Positions 43,143-51,894 of a DNA stretch of 64,000 bases are shown here, in pieces (the first letter of the stretch is position 1; each line of letters starts with the position of its first letter). This DNA comes from DATLNF01 sp046590575. GTDB taxonomy: Bacteria > Actinomycetota > Actinomycetes > BP-191. A program made the translations under genes and the position numbers. The stretch covers positions 28,738-92,737 of the forward strand of contig JBKJUS010000012.1 in NCBI GenBank assembly GCA_046590575.1, read 5' to 3'. Under the pieces are notes generated by a model. That model was not told the DNA's origin, searched no databases, and was given only the letters and a program-made list of their open reading frames with translations.

Positions 43143-44364
43143 GCAGCCCCGGGCTCGGCGATGGCGACTGGACCGGCTCCGGCGACGGCGACGCGACGCC
43201 GGGCAACGCAGACGGGGTCGGCAACAGACGACGGATGGTGTCCACGACCTGGTCAACAGTAGAACTGGGGCTAGGCGACGATGTCGGGCTGGCCGTCGGA
43301 CGTGGCGACGGCCGCGAAGAAGGCGGCGATCCCGGCTCGGCGGATGTGCCGGGCTGCGGCTCTCCTGGCCTGATCGTTCCGCCGCGGGGCCCGGCGACAG
43401 CAACCGGAGCACCCGCAGAGCGTGCCGCGAACAGGCCGGCAAGTCGGCGTGACACCTCTGTGCTGCGTGCGCTCAGCAGTGCGGCGACCACTCCCCAGGA
43501 GCCGCCTTCGCGCCGAAGCCGGCCGGCGAGCGCAACGGACTCGTCCTCGGCGCCTTCCTGCGCCGCGAGCCCGATCGCCACAGGCAGCAACGCCTCGCTG
43601 CGACCGGTCTCGGCCGGCAGACCGTCGATCGATTCACGGTAGACGGCGGGCAGCAGCGTGAGCCGGGCGGGATCGTTGAGGCGGGGGTCCGCGTCGATAC
43701 CGCGAGCGAGCCGAGTGAGCACGGCATCGGCCGCGCTCACTTCCGGTATCACCTCGCGCTCCCAGCTGTCGCCGGAGAGCCGCAAGGGCTCGGCGCGGTC
43801 CGGCAGGGCACGGCCCGCCACAGCGACCTGGTGGAGACGGGGGATCTCGAGTCTGCGGTCGGTCGTCCGCGCGCGTGCCCCGCCGGCGTAGACGGCGATC
43901 CGCACAGAGAATCCGCGGTCGACCCGCAGAGCGCCAGGCGCGACATCGTCGAGGGTGAGATCACCGATGCGCACGGAGAGTGTCGGGCCACGTCGCCGGT
44001 CGACGAGGATGGCACCCCGGCGCAGCTCGGTGACCGCACCGTCGGGTACGGCGACCGTGGTAGTGGGTGCGAGCCTGACCCGGCGACCTCGCACATCGAG
44101 AGTGGCGGCGCCCGCCGTGCCCGTCGTCACCACCGCACCGGGTCGGAGCGACTCGCCCTCGACAGCCACTCGGGCGGCTCCACCAGGATCGATAACGGTC
44201 GCGTCACGCGTCTCGCGGAGGATGACAAGAGCATCGGCAAGGTTGCCTTCGGCCGACCACACCCGCAGACCGCCGGCCACCAGCGCACCGACCGTGAGCA
44301 TCGCGATGGCCACGCGCACGGCAGCGCGCTCCGCGAGCATGGCTGGGGTGAAATGTCCGGGCAC
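43114..44364 (-). CDS. Membrane protein with FecR-like domain and Pro/Ser tail
   Basis: About 416 residues. A membrane helix (VRVAIAMLTVGALVAGGLRVW) near the start, then a FecR-like extracytoplasmic beta domain (RPGAVVTTGTAGAATLDVRGRRVRLAP, AVTELRRGAILVDRR), a helical region about 215-325 and a Pro/Ser-rich tail. Start uncertain: GTG 44364 is used; ATG 44340 is equally possible; the frame to 44406 has poor codon use at its start. It follows cca on the same strand. FecR domains usually relay signals to sigma factors; sigM is 12 kb away, so any link is conjecture. Confidence 0.7.
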   Translation of the reverse strand: MPGHFTPAMLAERAAVRVAIAMLTVGALVAGGLRVWSAEGNLADALVILRETRDATVIDPGGAARVAVEGESLRPGAVVTTGTAGAATLDVRGRRVRLAPTTTVAVPDGAVTELRRGAILVDRRRGPTLSVRIGDLTLDDVAPGALRVDRGFSVRIAVYAGGARARTTDRRLEIPRLHQVAVAGRALPDRAEPLRLSGDSWEREVIPEVSAADAVLTRLARGIDADPRLNDPARLTLLPAVYRESIDGLPAETGRSEALLPVAIGLAAQEGAEDESVALAGRLRREGGSWGVVAALLSARSTEVSRRLAGLFAARSAGAPVAVAGPRGGTIRPGEPQPGTSAEPGSPPSSRPSPRPTASPTSSPSPSSTVDQVVDTIRRLLPTPSALPGVASPSPEPVQSPSPSPGLLSRVADLLR

Positions 44365-44413
44365 ACTGTCATCATCGGCCCGGTAGGCGCATTTTGCGTA
44401 TGGCACGAAATAA

Positions 44414-45868
44414 CTATTCGTGCGCGTCCTGCGACACCGTGGGCGTGCCGAGTCCCTGGTCGGCGGCCCACCGGAGCAGCTCCGCCGCAGCCACCTCCCG
44501 CGGCAGCGGACCGCGATCCATGCGTACGGCCAACAAGTGCTTGTAGGCCTGACCGACTACCGGCCCGGCAGGCACGCCGAGCAGCTCCATGATCGCGGTG
44601 CCGTCCAGGTCGGGCCGAATGGACGCGAGCTCCTCCTCGGCCGCAAGCACCCGAATACGCCGCTCGAGCTCGGCATACGCCGCCGCCAGGGCGGCCGCTT
44701 TGCGCGGGTTACGCGTCGTGCAGTCGCTGCGAACCAGCTTGTTGAGCCGGTCCAGCAGCGGACCCGCATCGGTGACGTACCGGCGTACTGCGGAGTCGGT
44801 CCACTCGCCCGAGTTGAAGCCGTGGAAGCGCAGGTGGAGCTCGACGAGCCGCGAGACGTCCTCGACGAAGACCTTCGGGTAGCGCAGGTTCCGCAGCCGG
44901 GCGCGGGTCATCTTGGCGCCCTTGACCTCGTGGTGGTGGAAGCTCACCTGTCCACGCGGACCGAGCTCGCGGGTTGCCGGCTTCCCGATGTCATGCAGAA
45001 GTGCCGCCATCCGCAGGGTCAGGTCGGGTCCGCCGTCCTCCAGCGCCATCGCGTTCTGCAGCACAGCGAGGGAGTGCAGGTAAACGTCCTTGTGGTGATG
45101 GATGGGGTCGATCTCCAGCCGCAGCCCGGGAAGCTCCGGGAGCACCTGCTCGGCGAGCCCGGTGTCCACCATCAGCTCAAGACCGCGACGGGGGTCCGCG
45201 CCCAGCATCAGCTTCGACAGTTCGTCGCGGATCCGCTCGACGGAGACGATGGCGATCCGATCAGACATGGCCCGCATTGCCTCGACCACGTCGGCGCGCG
45301 GAGTGAATCCGAGTTGGGCGGCGAAGCGGGCGGCGCGCATCATCCGCAACGGATCGTCGGAGAAGGACGCTTCTGGCGTGGTGGGAGTGGTCAGCGCCCG
45401 GGCAGCCAGGTCCCCAAGGCCGTCGTACGGGTCGATGAAGGAATGGTCGGGCAACGACAGCGCCATGGTGTTGACCGTGAAGTCCCGGCGAGACAGGTCA
45501 CCCTCGAGCGAGTCCCCGAAGGCCACCTGCGGGTTGCGGGAATGAATGTCGTAAGCCTCGGTGCGAAACGTCGTGATCTCGCAGCGCAGCCCGGCGCGGG
45601 AGATGCCGACCGTGCCGAAGTCGATGCCGGTAGTCCAGCTTCCTTCGGACCACCCTTCGGTGATTTCCAGGACCTGCTGCGGCGTCGCGTCGGTGGCAAA
45701 GTCGAGATCGTCGCCGAGCCGACCGAGCAGAGCGTCCCGCACCGAGCCACCCACCAGGTGCAACACATGACCGGCGTCGGCGAACATCCGACCGAGCTCG
45801 TCGGCAACGGGGAAGATCCGCAGCAGCTCGGCGACGGCATGCTGTTGGACGGCGGTAAGTCGGGACAC
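44414..45868 (-). CDS. cca: CCA-adding tRNA nucleotidyltransferase with HD domain
   Basis: Adds or repairs the 3' CCA of tRNAs. 484 residues; class II head with VGGSVRDALLGRLGDDLDFATDA (nucleotidyl Gly/Arg/Asp motifs), RRDFTVNTMALSL, ARFAAQLGFTP, and a C-terminal HD-type domain (LLHDIGKPATRELGPRG ... FHHHEVKGAKM). GTG at 45868 is preferred over TTG at 45877: TAGGCT lies 8 bases before it, a leaderless form. Divergent from the NUDIX gene, as in mycobacteria (pcnA-mutT4). Confidence 0.93.
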   Translation of the reverse strand: MSRLTAVQQHAVAELLRIFPVADELGRMFADAGHVLHLVGGSVRDALLGRLGDDLDFATDATPQQVLEITEGWSEGSWTTGIDFGTVGISRAGLRCEITTFRTEAYDIHSRNPQVAFGDSLEGDLSRRDFTVNTMALSLPDHSFIDPYDGLGDLAARALTTPTTPEASFSDDPLRMMRAARFAAQLGFTPRADVVEAMRAMSDRIAIVSVERIRDELSKLMLGADPRRGLELMVDTGLAEQVLPELPGLRLEIDPIHHHKDVYLHSLAVLQNAMALEDGGPDLTLRMAALLHDIGKPATRELGPRGQVSFHHHEVKGAKMTRARLRNLRYPKVFVEDVSRLVELHLRFHGFNSGEWTDSAVRRYVTDAGPLLDRLNKLVRSDCTTRNPRKAAALAAAYAELERRIRVLAAEEELASIRPDLDGTAIMELLGVPAGPVVGQAYKHLLAVRMDRGPLPREVAAAELLRWAADQGLGTPTVSQDAHE

Positions 45869-45882
45869 GGGAGGCAAGCCTA
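45866..45882 (-). promoter_or_regulatory. Leaderless-type -10 box before cca
   Basis: TAGGCT on the minus strand (45877-45882) ends 8 bases before the GTG at 45868; no ribosome site. Confidence 0.45.
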
Positions 45883-45972
45883 CGGGTCGGGACGCAGGTT
45901 ACGCAGTCGGGTCGCGGCCCTCCCCGCTCACTTCGCTGCGCGCGCACCGGAGATTCACCCCCACCGGGCCAC

Positions 45973-45987
45973 TACGATCGGGTGGTG
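45973..45987 (+). promoter_or_regulatory. Leaderless-type -10 box before NUDIX gene
   Basis: TACGAT (45973-45978) ends 6 bases before GTG 45985, which decides that start over GTG 45982. Confidence 0.5.
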
Positions 45988-46455
45988 CCCGGGTCATCGC
46001 GCCGCTCCCGGCGCCCGAGAATGCAGCGGGTCGAGGAGACCTCGGCCGGCGGCCTCGTGCTGGACCGTGCCGCGGCAGATGCGCGGGGGGCGCTGATCGG
46101 CCGGCTCGACCGGCGGGGCCGATTGCTCTGGTCGCTGCCTAAAGGGCATGTGGAACCGGGTGAGGTGCCCATACAGACTGCTGTGCGCGAGGTGGCGGAG
46201 GAGACCGGAATCACCGGCCACGTGGTCGGCGAGCTCGGGACGATCGACTTCTGGTTCGTCGCCGATGGCCGGCGGATCCACAAGACGGTGCACCACTTCC
46301 TGCTCATCGCCGACAGCGGCGAGCTCAGTGACGCGGACATCGAGGTAGCCGAAGTCGCGTGGGTGCCGCTCGCCGACATGTCCCGCCATCTGGCGTACGC
46401 CGACGAGCGTGCTCTGCTGGATCACGTCCCGACGCTCCTGGCGGCGTCCGCGTGA
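45985..46455 (+). CDS. NUDIX hydrolase
   Basis: 156 residues. Nudix box visible as GHVEPGEVPIQTAVREVAEETGI (GX5EX7REUXEEXGU), preceded by LLWSLPKG. Homologous in position and form to mycobacterial MutT4 (Rv3908), placed between pcnA and the Rv3909-like gene. Hydrolyses a nucleoside-diphosphate-linked compound; substrate not defined. Its stop overlaps the next gene's GTG by four bases, starting a coupled run of three genes ending in murJ. Confidence 0.92.
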   Translation: MPGSSRRSRRPRMQRVEETSAGGLVLDRAAADARGALIGRLDRRGRLLWSLPKGHVEPGEVPIQTAVREVAEETGITGHVVGELGTIDFWFVADGRRIHKTVHHFLLIADSGELSDADIEVAEVAWVPLADMSRHLAYADERALLDHVPTLLAASA

Positions 46456-48626
46456 GTCTGCCCACTGCGGGTCGAGCATTCAGCGCGATTGTCCTACTCA
46501 CGGTTCCCCTGGTCCTCGCCGCGCCTGGGGGGCGGGCACGGGCGCAGGACAGTGGTCCCCTCCCCGTCCAGGTCGCCGTCGAGGAGCTGTCTCCGTTCCT
46601 GACCCCCGACGGGGTCCTCACCGTGCGCGCCCGGCTGCTCTCGAGCAGCACCGAGACACTGGACAAGGTGCAGATCCGGCTCCGGATCGGCGATGCAGTC
46701 GGCTCTCGGTCCGAGCTGCAGCAGCTCGCCCGCACGCCACCGACCGATGACGACTTCGTCACCGTCAACGACCTGGTGCCGGACGGCGTACTCCCCGACG
46801 AGCTCAGCCCTGGCGATGTCGCGACGCTCGACCTACGTCTGCCGGCCGACGATCGGCGACTTCAACGACTTTTCGGCGACCGCAACGGGGTGCACCCGCT
46901 CCGCATCGAGGTGCGCGCACGTGCGGGTACGTCGATCCGCACACGCGTCGGCGCGGCGGACACCTTCCTGCCCTGGTGGCCCGAACCGACGGAGCGCACG
47001 CGCATCGCCTGGTTGTGGCCGCTCACCGCGGACGACGCCCGAGGCCCCGGCGGACGGCTCACTGACGACGAGCTGGCCGACGACCTCGAGGACGGACGGC
47101 TGGGTCTCCTGGTCGACGTCGGCAGAGCCGCCGTGGACCGCACTCCGGTGACCTGGGTCATCGACCCGGCACTCGTGGAAAGCGTGGCGGACATGGCGGA
47201 CGGCTACCTCGTCCGCCGGGCAGACGGCACCAGTACCGAAGGAAGCGGGCAGGCAGCGGCGACGGCCTGGCTGGCGGCGGCACGCCCGGCGCTGACCGAC
47301 CCCCGCGGACGCACGCTGGCCCTGCCGTACGCCGACCCCGACATCACCGCACTGAACCGAGCCGGACAGCGCGATGTCATCAGCATCGCCATGCAGACCG
47401 GTCGGCAGGTGCTGGCCGACAACGGCTTCGCGCCCATTGCTTCGCGGCTCGCTTGGCCACCAGGAGGTGCGGTCGACGTCGCCACGCTCGGCGTGCTCGC
47501 CGCGGCGGGTGCTCGCGATGTCGTCGTCAGCGCCTCCACCCTGCAGGCGGACGACGACATCGGCAACGCCACGCCGAGCGCCGCGACCGAGCTGAACGGC
47601 GTCGCTCCAGGCGTCGTGACCGCGGTCGCCACGGACGCGGAAGTGTCCCGGCTGGTCGCCGAAGGTCCAGCCGCCGGGGGCACCACGGAAGGGACCCGGC
47701 TGGCGCTGCAGCGCGTCCTCGCCGAGACCGCCTTCTTCACCCTCGAACGACCGAGCCAGTCCCGAGACCTCGTCGTCGCACCGCCCCGGCGGTGGAACCC
47801 AGCCCGGCCTTTCGCCGCAGGACTGCTCGACCTCAGCGCATCTGTGCCCTGGCTGCGGCCGGACGTCGTGACCAACGTCGCCACTCGCCCACGGGACGAC
47901 ATCAACCGCTTCATCACCTTCTCCGGCGCTGACCGCGAGCGAGAGCTGCCGCCGGCGATCCTGACCGCCACGCGCGGCGAACGGGACCGGGTGGAGCGCT
48001 ACCGCTCCATCCTCGCGCCGGTGGTGGACGCACCCGACGATCCACTGCCGGACCGGCTTGAGCGGGCGCTGCTCCGGGCCAGCTCCGCGCGCTACCGGGA
48101 CGACGCGGCCGGGGCGCGGTCCCTCGTGGCCAGCGTTCGTGCGTTGCTCAGCGACCAGTTCGCAAAGGTCTCCGTGGCGGGTGGTGGGCTCATCACCATG
48201 GGTGGCGACACCGCCCGGCTGCCCATCACCCTCGTCAACGACCTCAGTACGACGGTCCGCGTTCAGGTGCGGATCGACAGTCGAAACCGGCTCTCACTGC
48301 CGGACGGCGAGGTCCGCACCGAAGTGGTCGCGCCCGGGCGGCGGCAACTCCAGATCTCGGCGCGCGCACTGGTGCCCGGTGACTTCACCATCACGGTGGC
48401 TCTCGCCACCCCGGACGGACGTCCGCTGCCCGGCGACCCGACACTTTTGCGGGTCCGGTCCAGCGCCTACGGCAAAGTGGCGCTCGCCATCACGATCGGC
48501 GCCTTTGTGCTGCTGCTGCTGGGCTCTGCCACCCGGCTGCTTCGCCGGCGTCGGGCGTCGCGGGGCCGCAACCCAGACGCGCCGGGCAGCGCACCGCTTG
48601 CCGACGCACCGCCCGGGCCACTGTGA
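46452..48626 (+). CDS. DUF6049 secreted/membrane protein (Rv3909-like)
   Basis: 724 residues: signal peptide (FSAIVLLTVPLVLAAPGGRARA), a large extracytoplasmic region with beta-rich N-terminal part (PVQVAVEELSPFLTPDGVLTVRARL) and middle domain (WVIDPALVESVADMADGYL), and a C-terminal membrane helix (KVALAITIGAFVLLLLGSATRLL) with basic tail. It corresponds to Rv3909 by order (NUDIX before, MurJ after) and layout. Probably assists lipid II export or wall assembly, inferred from linkage with murJ. GTG 46452 and the murJ GTG both use 4-base overlaps. Confidence 0.88.
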   Translation: MSLPTAGRAFSAIVLLTVPLVLAAPGGRARAQDSGPLPVQVAVEELSPFLTPDGVLTVRARLLSSSTETLDKVQIRLRIGDAVGSRSELQQLARTPPTDDDFVTVNDLVPDGVLPDELSPGDVATLDLRLPADDRRLQRLFGDRNGVHPLRIEVRARAGTSIRTRVGAADTFLPWWPEPTERTRIAWLWPLTADDARGPGGRLTDDELADDLEDGRLGLLVDVGRAAVDRTPVTWVIDPALVESVADMADGYLVRRADGTSTEGSGQAAATAWLAAARPALTDPRGRTLALPYADPDITALNRAGQRDVISIAMQTGRQVLADNGFAPIASRLAWPPGGAVDVATLGVLAAAGARDVVVSASTLQADDDIGNATPSAATELNGVAPGVVTAVATDAEVSRLVAEGPAAGGTTEGTRLALQRVLAETAFFTLERPSQSRDLVVAPPRRWNPARPFAAGLLDLSASVPWLRPDVVTNVATRPRDDINRFITFSGADRERELPPAILTATRGERDRVERYRSILAPVVDAPDDPLPDRLERALLRASSARYRDDAAGARSLVASVRALLSDQFAKVSVAGGGLITMGGDTARLPITLVNDLSTTVRVQVRIDSRNRLSLPDGEVRTEVVAPGRRQLQISARALVPGDFTITVALATPDGRPLPGDPTLLRVRSSAYGKVALAITIGAFVLLLLGSATRLLRRRRASRGRNPDAPGSAPLADAPPGPL

Positions 48627-50239
48627 GCGCGTCGCCGTCAGCACTCGGCCGAGCGAGCGGTTCGATGGCGCTCGGCACACTCGCATCGCGTCTCACGGGG
48701 TTCCTGCGCGTGGTGGCGATGGCGGCGGCGCTCGGCCTCACGGACGTCAACGACGCTTACAACCTCGCCAATGTCACCCCCAACATCATCTACGAACTGC
48801 TGCTCGGCGGGGTGCTCACCACCATCGTCGTGCCCTTGCTGGTTCGGGCCCGTAAGGAGGACCCCGACGGGGGCGACGGCTTCGCTCATCTGCTGCTCAC
48901 CCTCGTCGCCGCGGGCCTTGCCGTGGCGGCGCTCGTGGGGGTACTGGCGGCGCCACTCCTGGCGTCTCTTCTCGGCGCAGCCGACGGGCCAGAGCGCGAC
49001 CTGACGATCACTTTCCTGCGCTACTTCATGCCCCAGATCGCGTTTTATGGCATTGGCGCGACGATGACGGCGATCCTGCATACGCGGCGCCGTTTCGGCG
49101 CGGCCGCGGTGGCACCCGTGCTGAACAACCTGGTCGGCATCGCCACGGCCGTGGTCTTTCTCGTCGTCAGTGATGGCGAGCGCCCGACCCTCGGCGGTCT
49201 CAGTGGGGCGCAGACTGCGACGTTAGGCATCGGCACAACGCTCGGCGTCGTCGTCATGACGGTCGCCTTGCTGCCGGCGCTGCGGGACAGCGGATTTCGC
49301 TGGCGTCCCCGGCTCGGCTGGCACCCGGCCTTGCGCCGCGCAGCTCATCTGGCCGGGTGGATTTTCGTCTACGTCGCCGCCAACCAGATCGGGCTCGTCG
49401 TGATCTACCGGCTGGCCGGCTCTGCTGGCGAGGGGGGTGTGACGGCGTACCAGTACGCCTTTCTGCTCTTCCAGCTGCCGCACGCTCTCATCGCCGTTTC
49501 CGTCGTCACCGCGCTCGTGCCGCGGATGAGTGCGCATGCTGTCGACGGCGACATGGACCGGCTGCGCGCTGACTTCTCACGGGGCATCCGGCTCATCGCC
49601 GCCGTGCTCATCCCCGCCGCCCTCGCCTACCTCGTCCTCGCTCGGCCAGTGGCGACGGTGGTCTTCGGCCTCGGGGCTTTCTCGAGCGCTGACGCGGCCT
49701 TCGTGGGTGACGTGCTGGCCGCCTTCGCCCTCGGGCTGATGTCCTTCAGCGCGTTCCAGCTGCTCCTGCGGATGTTCTACGTCCTGCAGGACAGCAAGAC
49801 CCCGGCGCTGGTGAACATCGGTGCCAACGCGGTCAACATCGTCGCGGACATCGCCCTCTTCAACGTCCTGGACGGTCGCTCACGAGTCGTCGGACTCGCG
49901 GCGGGGCACGCCATCGCCTACACGGTCGGCGCACTGGTGCTGGCCCGACTCCTCGCCCGCCGGGTCGGCGGACTCGACGGTTTCGTCGTCATCCGCGCCC
50001 TGGTGCGCGTCACGATCGCCGCCGGAATCGGAGCGATTGCGGCGTACGGCGTCGCGCAGCTCGCCCTCGGTTCGGTCGGCCAGTCCCTGCTCGGATCGGT
50101 CGTCTCCGTATCCGGCGGGATCGTCGTAGGTGGATCGTTCTACGTCACCTGCGCGCGCCGCATGGCGGTCACCGAGGTGTCCTCCGTCACCGATCTGGTC
50201 CTGCGACGGTTACGCCGTACGGCTCAAGCCGACCGGTAA
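48623..50239 (+). CDS. murJ: Lipid II flippase MurJ
   Basis: 538 residues, fourteen membrane segments. MATE-like MVIN fold: SRLTGFLRVVAMAAALGLTDVNDAYNLANVTPNIIYELLLGGVL is the diagnostic start (seen from residue 23); LRYFMPQIAFYGIGATMTAIL and LLRMFYVLQDSKTPALVNIGANAVN follow. Translocates lipid II across the membrane for PonA-type enzymes. In mycobacteria the homologue MviN carries a C-terminal pseudokinase region; this protein ends after the membrane domain, and a separate pseudokinase gene lies 4.4 kb on. Confidence 0.95.
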   Translation: MSASPSALGRASGSMALGTLASRLTGFLRVVAMAAALGLTDVNDAYNLANVTPNIIYELLLGGVLTTIVVPLLVRARKEDPDGGDGFAHLLLTLVAAGLAVAALVGVLAAPLLASLLGAADGPERDLTITFLRYFMPQIAFYGIGATMTAILHTRRRFGAAAVAPVLNNLVGIATAVVFLVVSDGERPTLGGLSGAQTATLGIGTTLGVVVMTVALLPALRDSGFRWRPRLGWHPALRRAAHLAGWIFVYVAANQIGLVVIYRLAGSAGEGGVTAYQYAFLLFQLPHALIAVSVVTALVPRMSAHAVDGDMDRLRADFSRGIRLIAAVLIPAALAYLVLARPVATVVFGLGAFSSADAAFVGDVLAAFALGLMSFSAFQLLLRMFYVLQDSKTPALVNIGANAVNIVADIALFNVLDGRSRVVGLAAGHAIAYTVGALVLARLLARRVGGLDGFVVIRALVRVTIAAGIGAIAAYGVAQLALGSVGQSLLGSVVSVSGGIVVGGSFYVTCARRMAVTEVSSVTDLVLRRLRRTAQADR

Positions 50240-50297
50240 GGAAGCCGATTCCCCTCTCGGCGGCCGAGTTACCGGCGCCCCGACGGAGGAGCATGGC

Positions 50298-50690
50298 ATG
50301 CGGGGTCTGCAGGGCGAGCGGGGCGAGATCGTTCTCGGCTGGCTGACCAAGATCACGCTGGTGCTGTCCGTATTCGGGCTGCTCGGCTACGAGATGGTCT
50401 CCCTAGGTCTCACCCGGTTGCAGACCGAGGACATCGCCGCCGAGGTCGCCCGCAGAGGCTCTGAGATCTGGCAGCGCGGCCGGGACGTTCAGCAGGCCTA
50501 CCTCGCGGGCGCGGAAGTCGCGACCGCCAAGGGCGGCGTGGTGAGTCCCGACAAGTTCGTGGTGGAGCCCGACGGCACCGTCTCAGTCACCGTATGTCGC
50601 GAGGCGACCAGCCTCTTGCTCTACCGGACGAAGCGCACCCGCAAGTGGCTCGAGACCTGCGAGACGGCGCGCGCGAAGTTCGTCGCCTGA
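50298..50690 (+). CDS. Small single-span membrane protein after MurJ, unknown
   Basis: 130 residues. ATG 50298 follows GGAGGA. One membrane helix near 12-35 (GWLTKITLVLSVFGLLGYEMV), then an extracytoplasmic domain: RLQTEDIAAEVARRGSEIW and VVSPDKFVVEPDGTVSVTVCREATSLLLYRTKRTR. Two cysteines (CREAT, CETAR) could form a disulfide. I do not recognise the family. It resembles pseudopilin-like or flp-associated proteins only in general layout. 58 bases separate it from murJ. Confidence 0.7.
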   Translation: MRGLQGERGEIVLGWLTKITLVLSVFGLLGYEMVSLGLTRLQTEDIAAEVARRGSEIWQRGRDVQQAYLAGAEVATAKGGVVSPDKFVVEPDGTVSVTVCREATSLLLYRTKRTRKWLETCETARAKFVA

Positions 50691-50759
50691 GGCAGGAGCA
50701 CAGCTGCTAGCGGCGAAGTCAGACTTACCTGACGCGAGGTTTCCATCCCGAGCGTCAAG

Positions 50760-50789
50760 TAGACACGAGCGGCGTCCCGTCGCTACGGT
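50760..50789 (+). promoter_or_regulatory. Promoter of the riboswitch-NlpC/P60 transcript
   Basis: TAGACA (50760-50765), 18-base spacer, TACGGT (50784-50789). Transcription would start near 50796, some 50 bases before the riboswitch core. Confidence 0.5.
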
Positions 50790-50841
50790 CACCCGAGTCC
50801 CGCTCGCACAGCGAGCAGGCAACCCCCAAAACACGTCCGGG

Positions 50842-51045
50842 TCGTAACGCCGAGTCCTGCCCCCGACCCGCGGGCGTTCCGATCGATCACCGCATCCGGG
50901 GCAGGAGCGGGGGACCCACAGGTCCCACGGCGCACCACCGGTTCGCTCTGGTGGTCGCCTCGGGGTGAAGCCACCGGTGCATGGTCACCGGTGGCCGGGC
51001 AACTTCCACGTCCGAACCCGACAGCTGACCTCGCAGGCGTGTGGG
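50842..51045 (+). promoter_or_regulatory. ydaO/yuaA-type c-di-AMP riboswitch
   Basis: The leader contains the class's conserved blocks in order: ACGCCGAGTCCTGCC (from 50847), CCGGGGCAGGAGCGGGGGAC (50896-50915), GGGGTGAAGCC (50962-50972) and CCGAACCCGACAGCTGACC then TCGCAGGCG near the end. The two CCTGCC/GGCAGG arms pair. It lies directly before an exported NlpC/P60 hydrolase, the classic actinobacterial context, where c-di-AMP turns off wall-hydrolase expression. Ends are approximate. Confidence 0.93.
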
Positions 51046-51060
51046 AAGGGAACCCCCGTC

Positions 51061-51813
51061 ATGCTCCGTCGCGTCGTTGCGATGTCCGCTGCGCTCAGCG
51101 CACTGCTCCCCCTCCTGTTCGGGCTCGGCGTCGCTCCGGCGCACGCCGCCGGCAGCACAGCCTCATCTCTCCAGATCGCCGCATCGCGGACCTCGGTGCC
51201 GAGCGGCTCTACCGTCACCCTCTTCACGTCGCTGACCGACGCGGATCGGTCGCTGCCCAACCAGCGGGTCGCCGTCGACGTTCGTCACGGCGACACCTGG
51301 AGCTACGTCACGACCATCACGACCAACGAGCGCGGCCAGGCGTCGTACGTCCGCCGGCCGAGGGTGTCCGAGACGTTCCGAGCCCGCTGGCTCGGCACCG
51401 AGACGCACGCAGCCGACACCTCGAACTACATCACCGTGCAGGTCGTCGCCAACGGAGCAGCCGACAAGCTCATCGCCGAGGCCGCCAAGCATCGCGGCAA
51501 GGCCTACCGCTACGGCGCAAGCGGCCCGAACAACTTCGACTGCTCCGGCTTCACCGGATACGTCTTCCGTACGGCGATCGGCAAGACACTGCCCCGGACC
51601 TCGCGCGACCAGTACGCCGGTGCACCCCAGAAGCTGCCGCGCGGCTCGGAGCAGCCGGGTGACCTCATCTTCACCTACGACTCCTCCGGACGGATCTACC
51701 ACGTCGGGCTCTATGCAGGGAACGGCATGATGTGGCACTCGCCGCAGAGCGGTGACGTGGTGAAGTACAGCGCCATCTTCTCGCGGACCTACAAGGTCGG
51801 TCGCTACCTCTGA
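51061..51813 (+). CDS. NlpC/P60 cell-wall hydrolase under c-di-AMP riboswitch control
   Basis: 250 residues, exported (signal SAALSALLPLLFGLGVAPAHA). An Ig-like domain (about 32-130) followed by NlpC/P60 with Cys in NNFDCSGFTGYVF, Tyr/His in IYHVGLYAGNGMM and MWHSP. Such enzymes cut D-iGlu-mDAP bonds in stem peptides. ATG 51061 follows GAAGGGAAC. Resembles Rpf/RipA-like hydrolases only in the catalytic domain. Expression should fall when c-di-AMP is high. Confidence 0.93.
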   Translation: MLRRVVAMSAALSALLPLLFGLGVAPAHAAGSTASSLQIAASRTSVPSGSTVTLFTSLTDADRSLPNQRVAVDVRHGDTWSYVTTITTNERGQASYVRRPRVSETFRARWLGTETHAADTSNYITVQVVANGAADKLIAEAAKHRGKAYRYGASGPNNFDCSGFTGYVFRTAIGKTLPRTSRDQYAGAPQKLPRGSEQPGDLIFTYDSSGRIYHVGLYAGNGMMWHSPQSGDVVKYSAIFSRTYKVGRYL

Positions 51814-51894
51814 GCCCCGCGATGCAGGAGTTTGACGGGCTGGCGCGGAAGTAGTCGCTAAAGCCACCGAACCCCCCACGTCTCCGGAGCTCTC

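Noticed and set aside
44420..46096. 558-codon plus-strand frame across cca
   Set aside because: Antisense to a clear CCA transferase gene; Arg/His/Gly-rich sequence without motifs.
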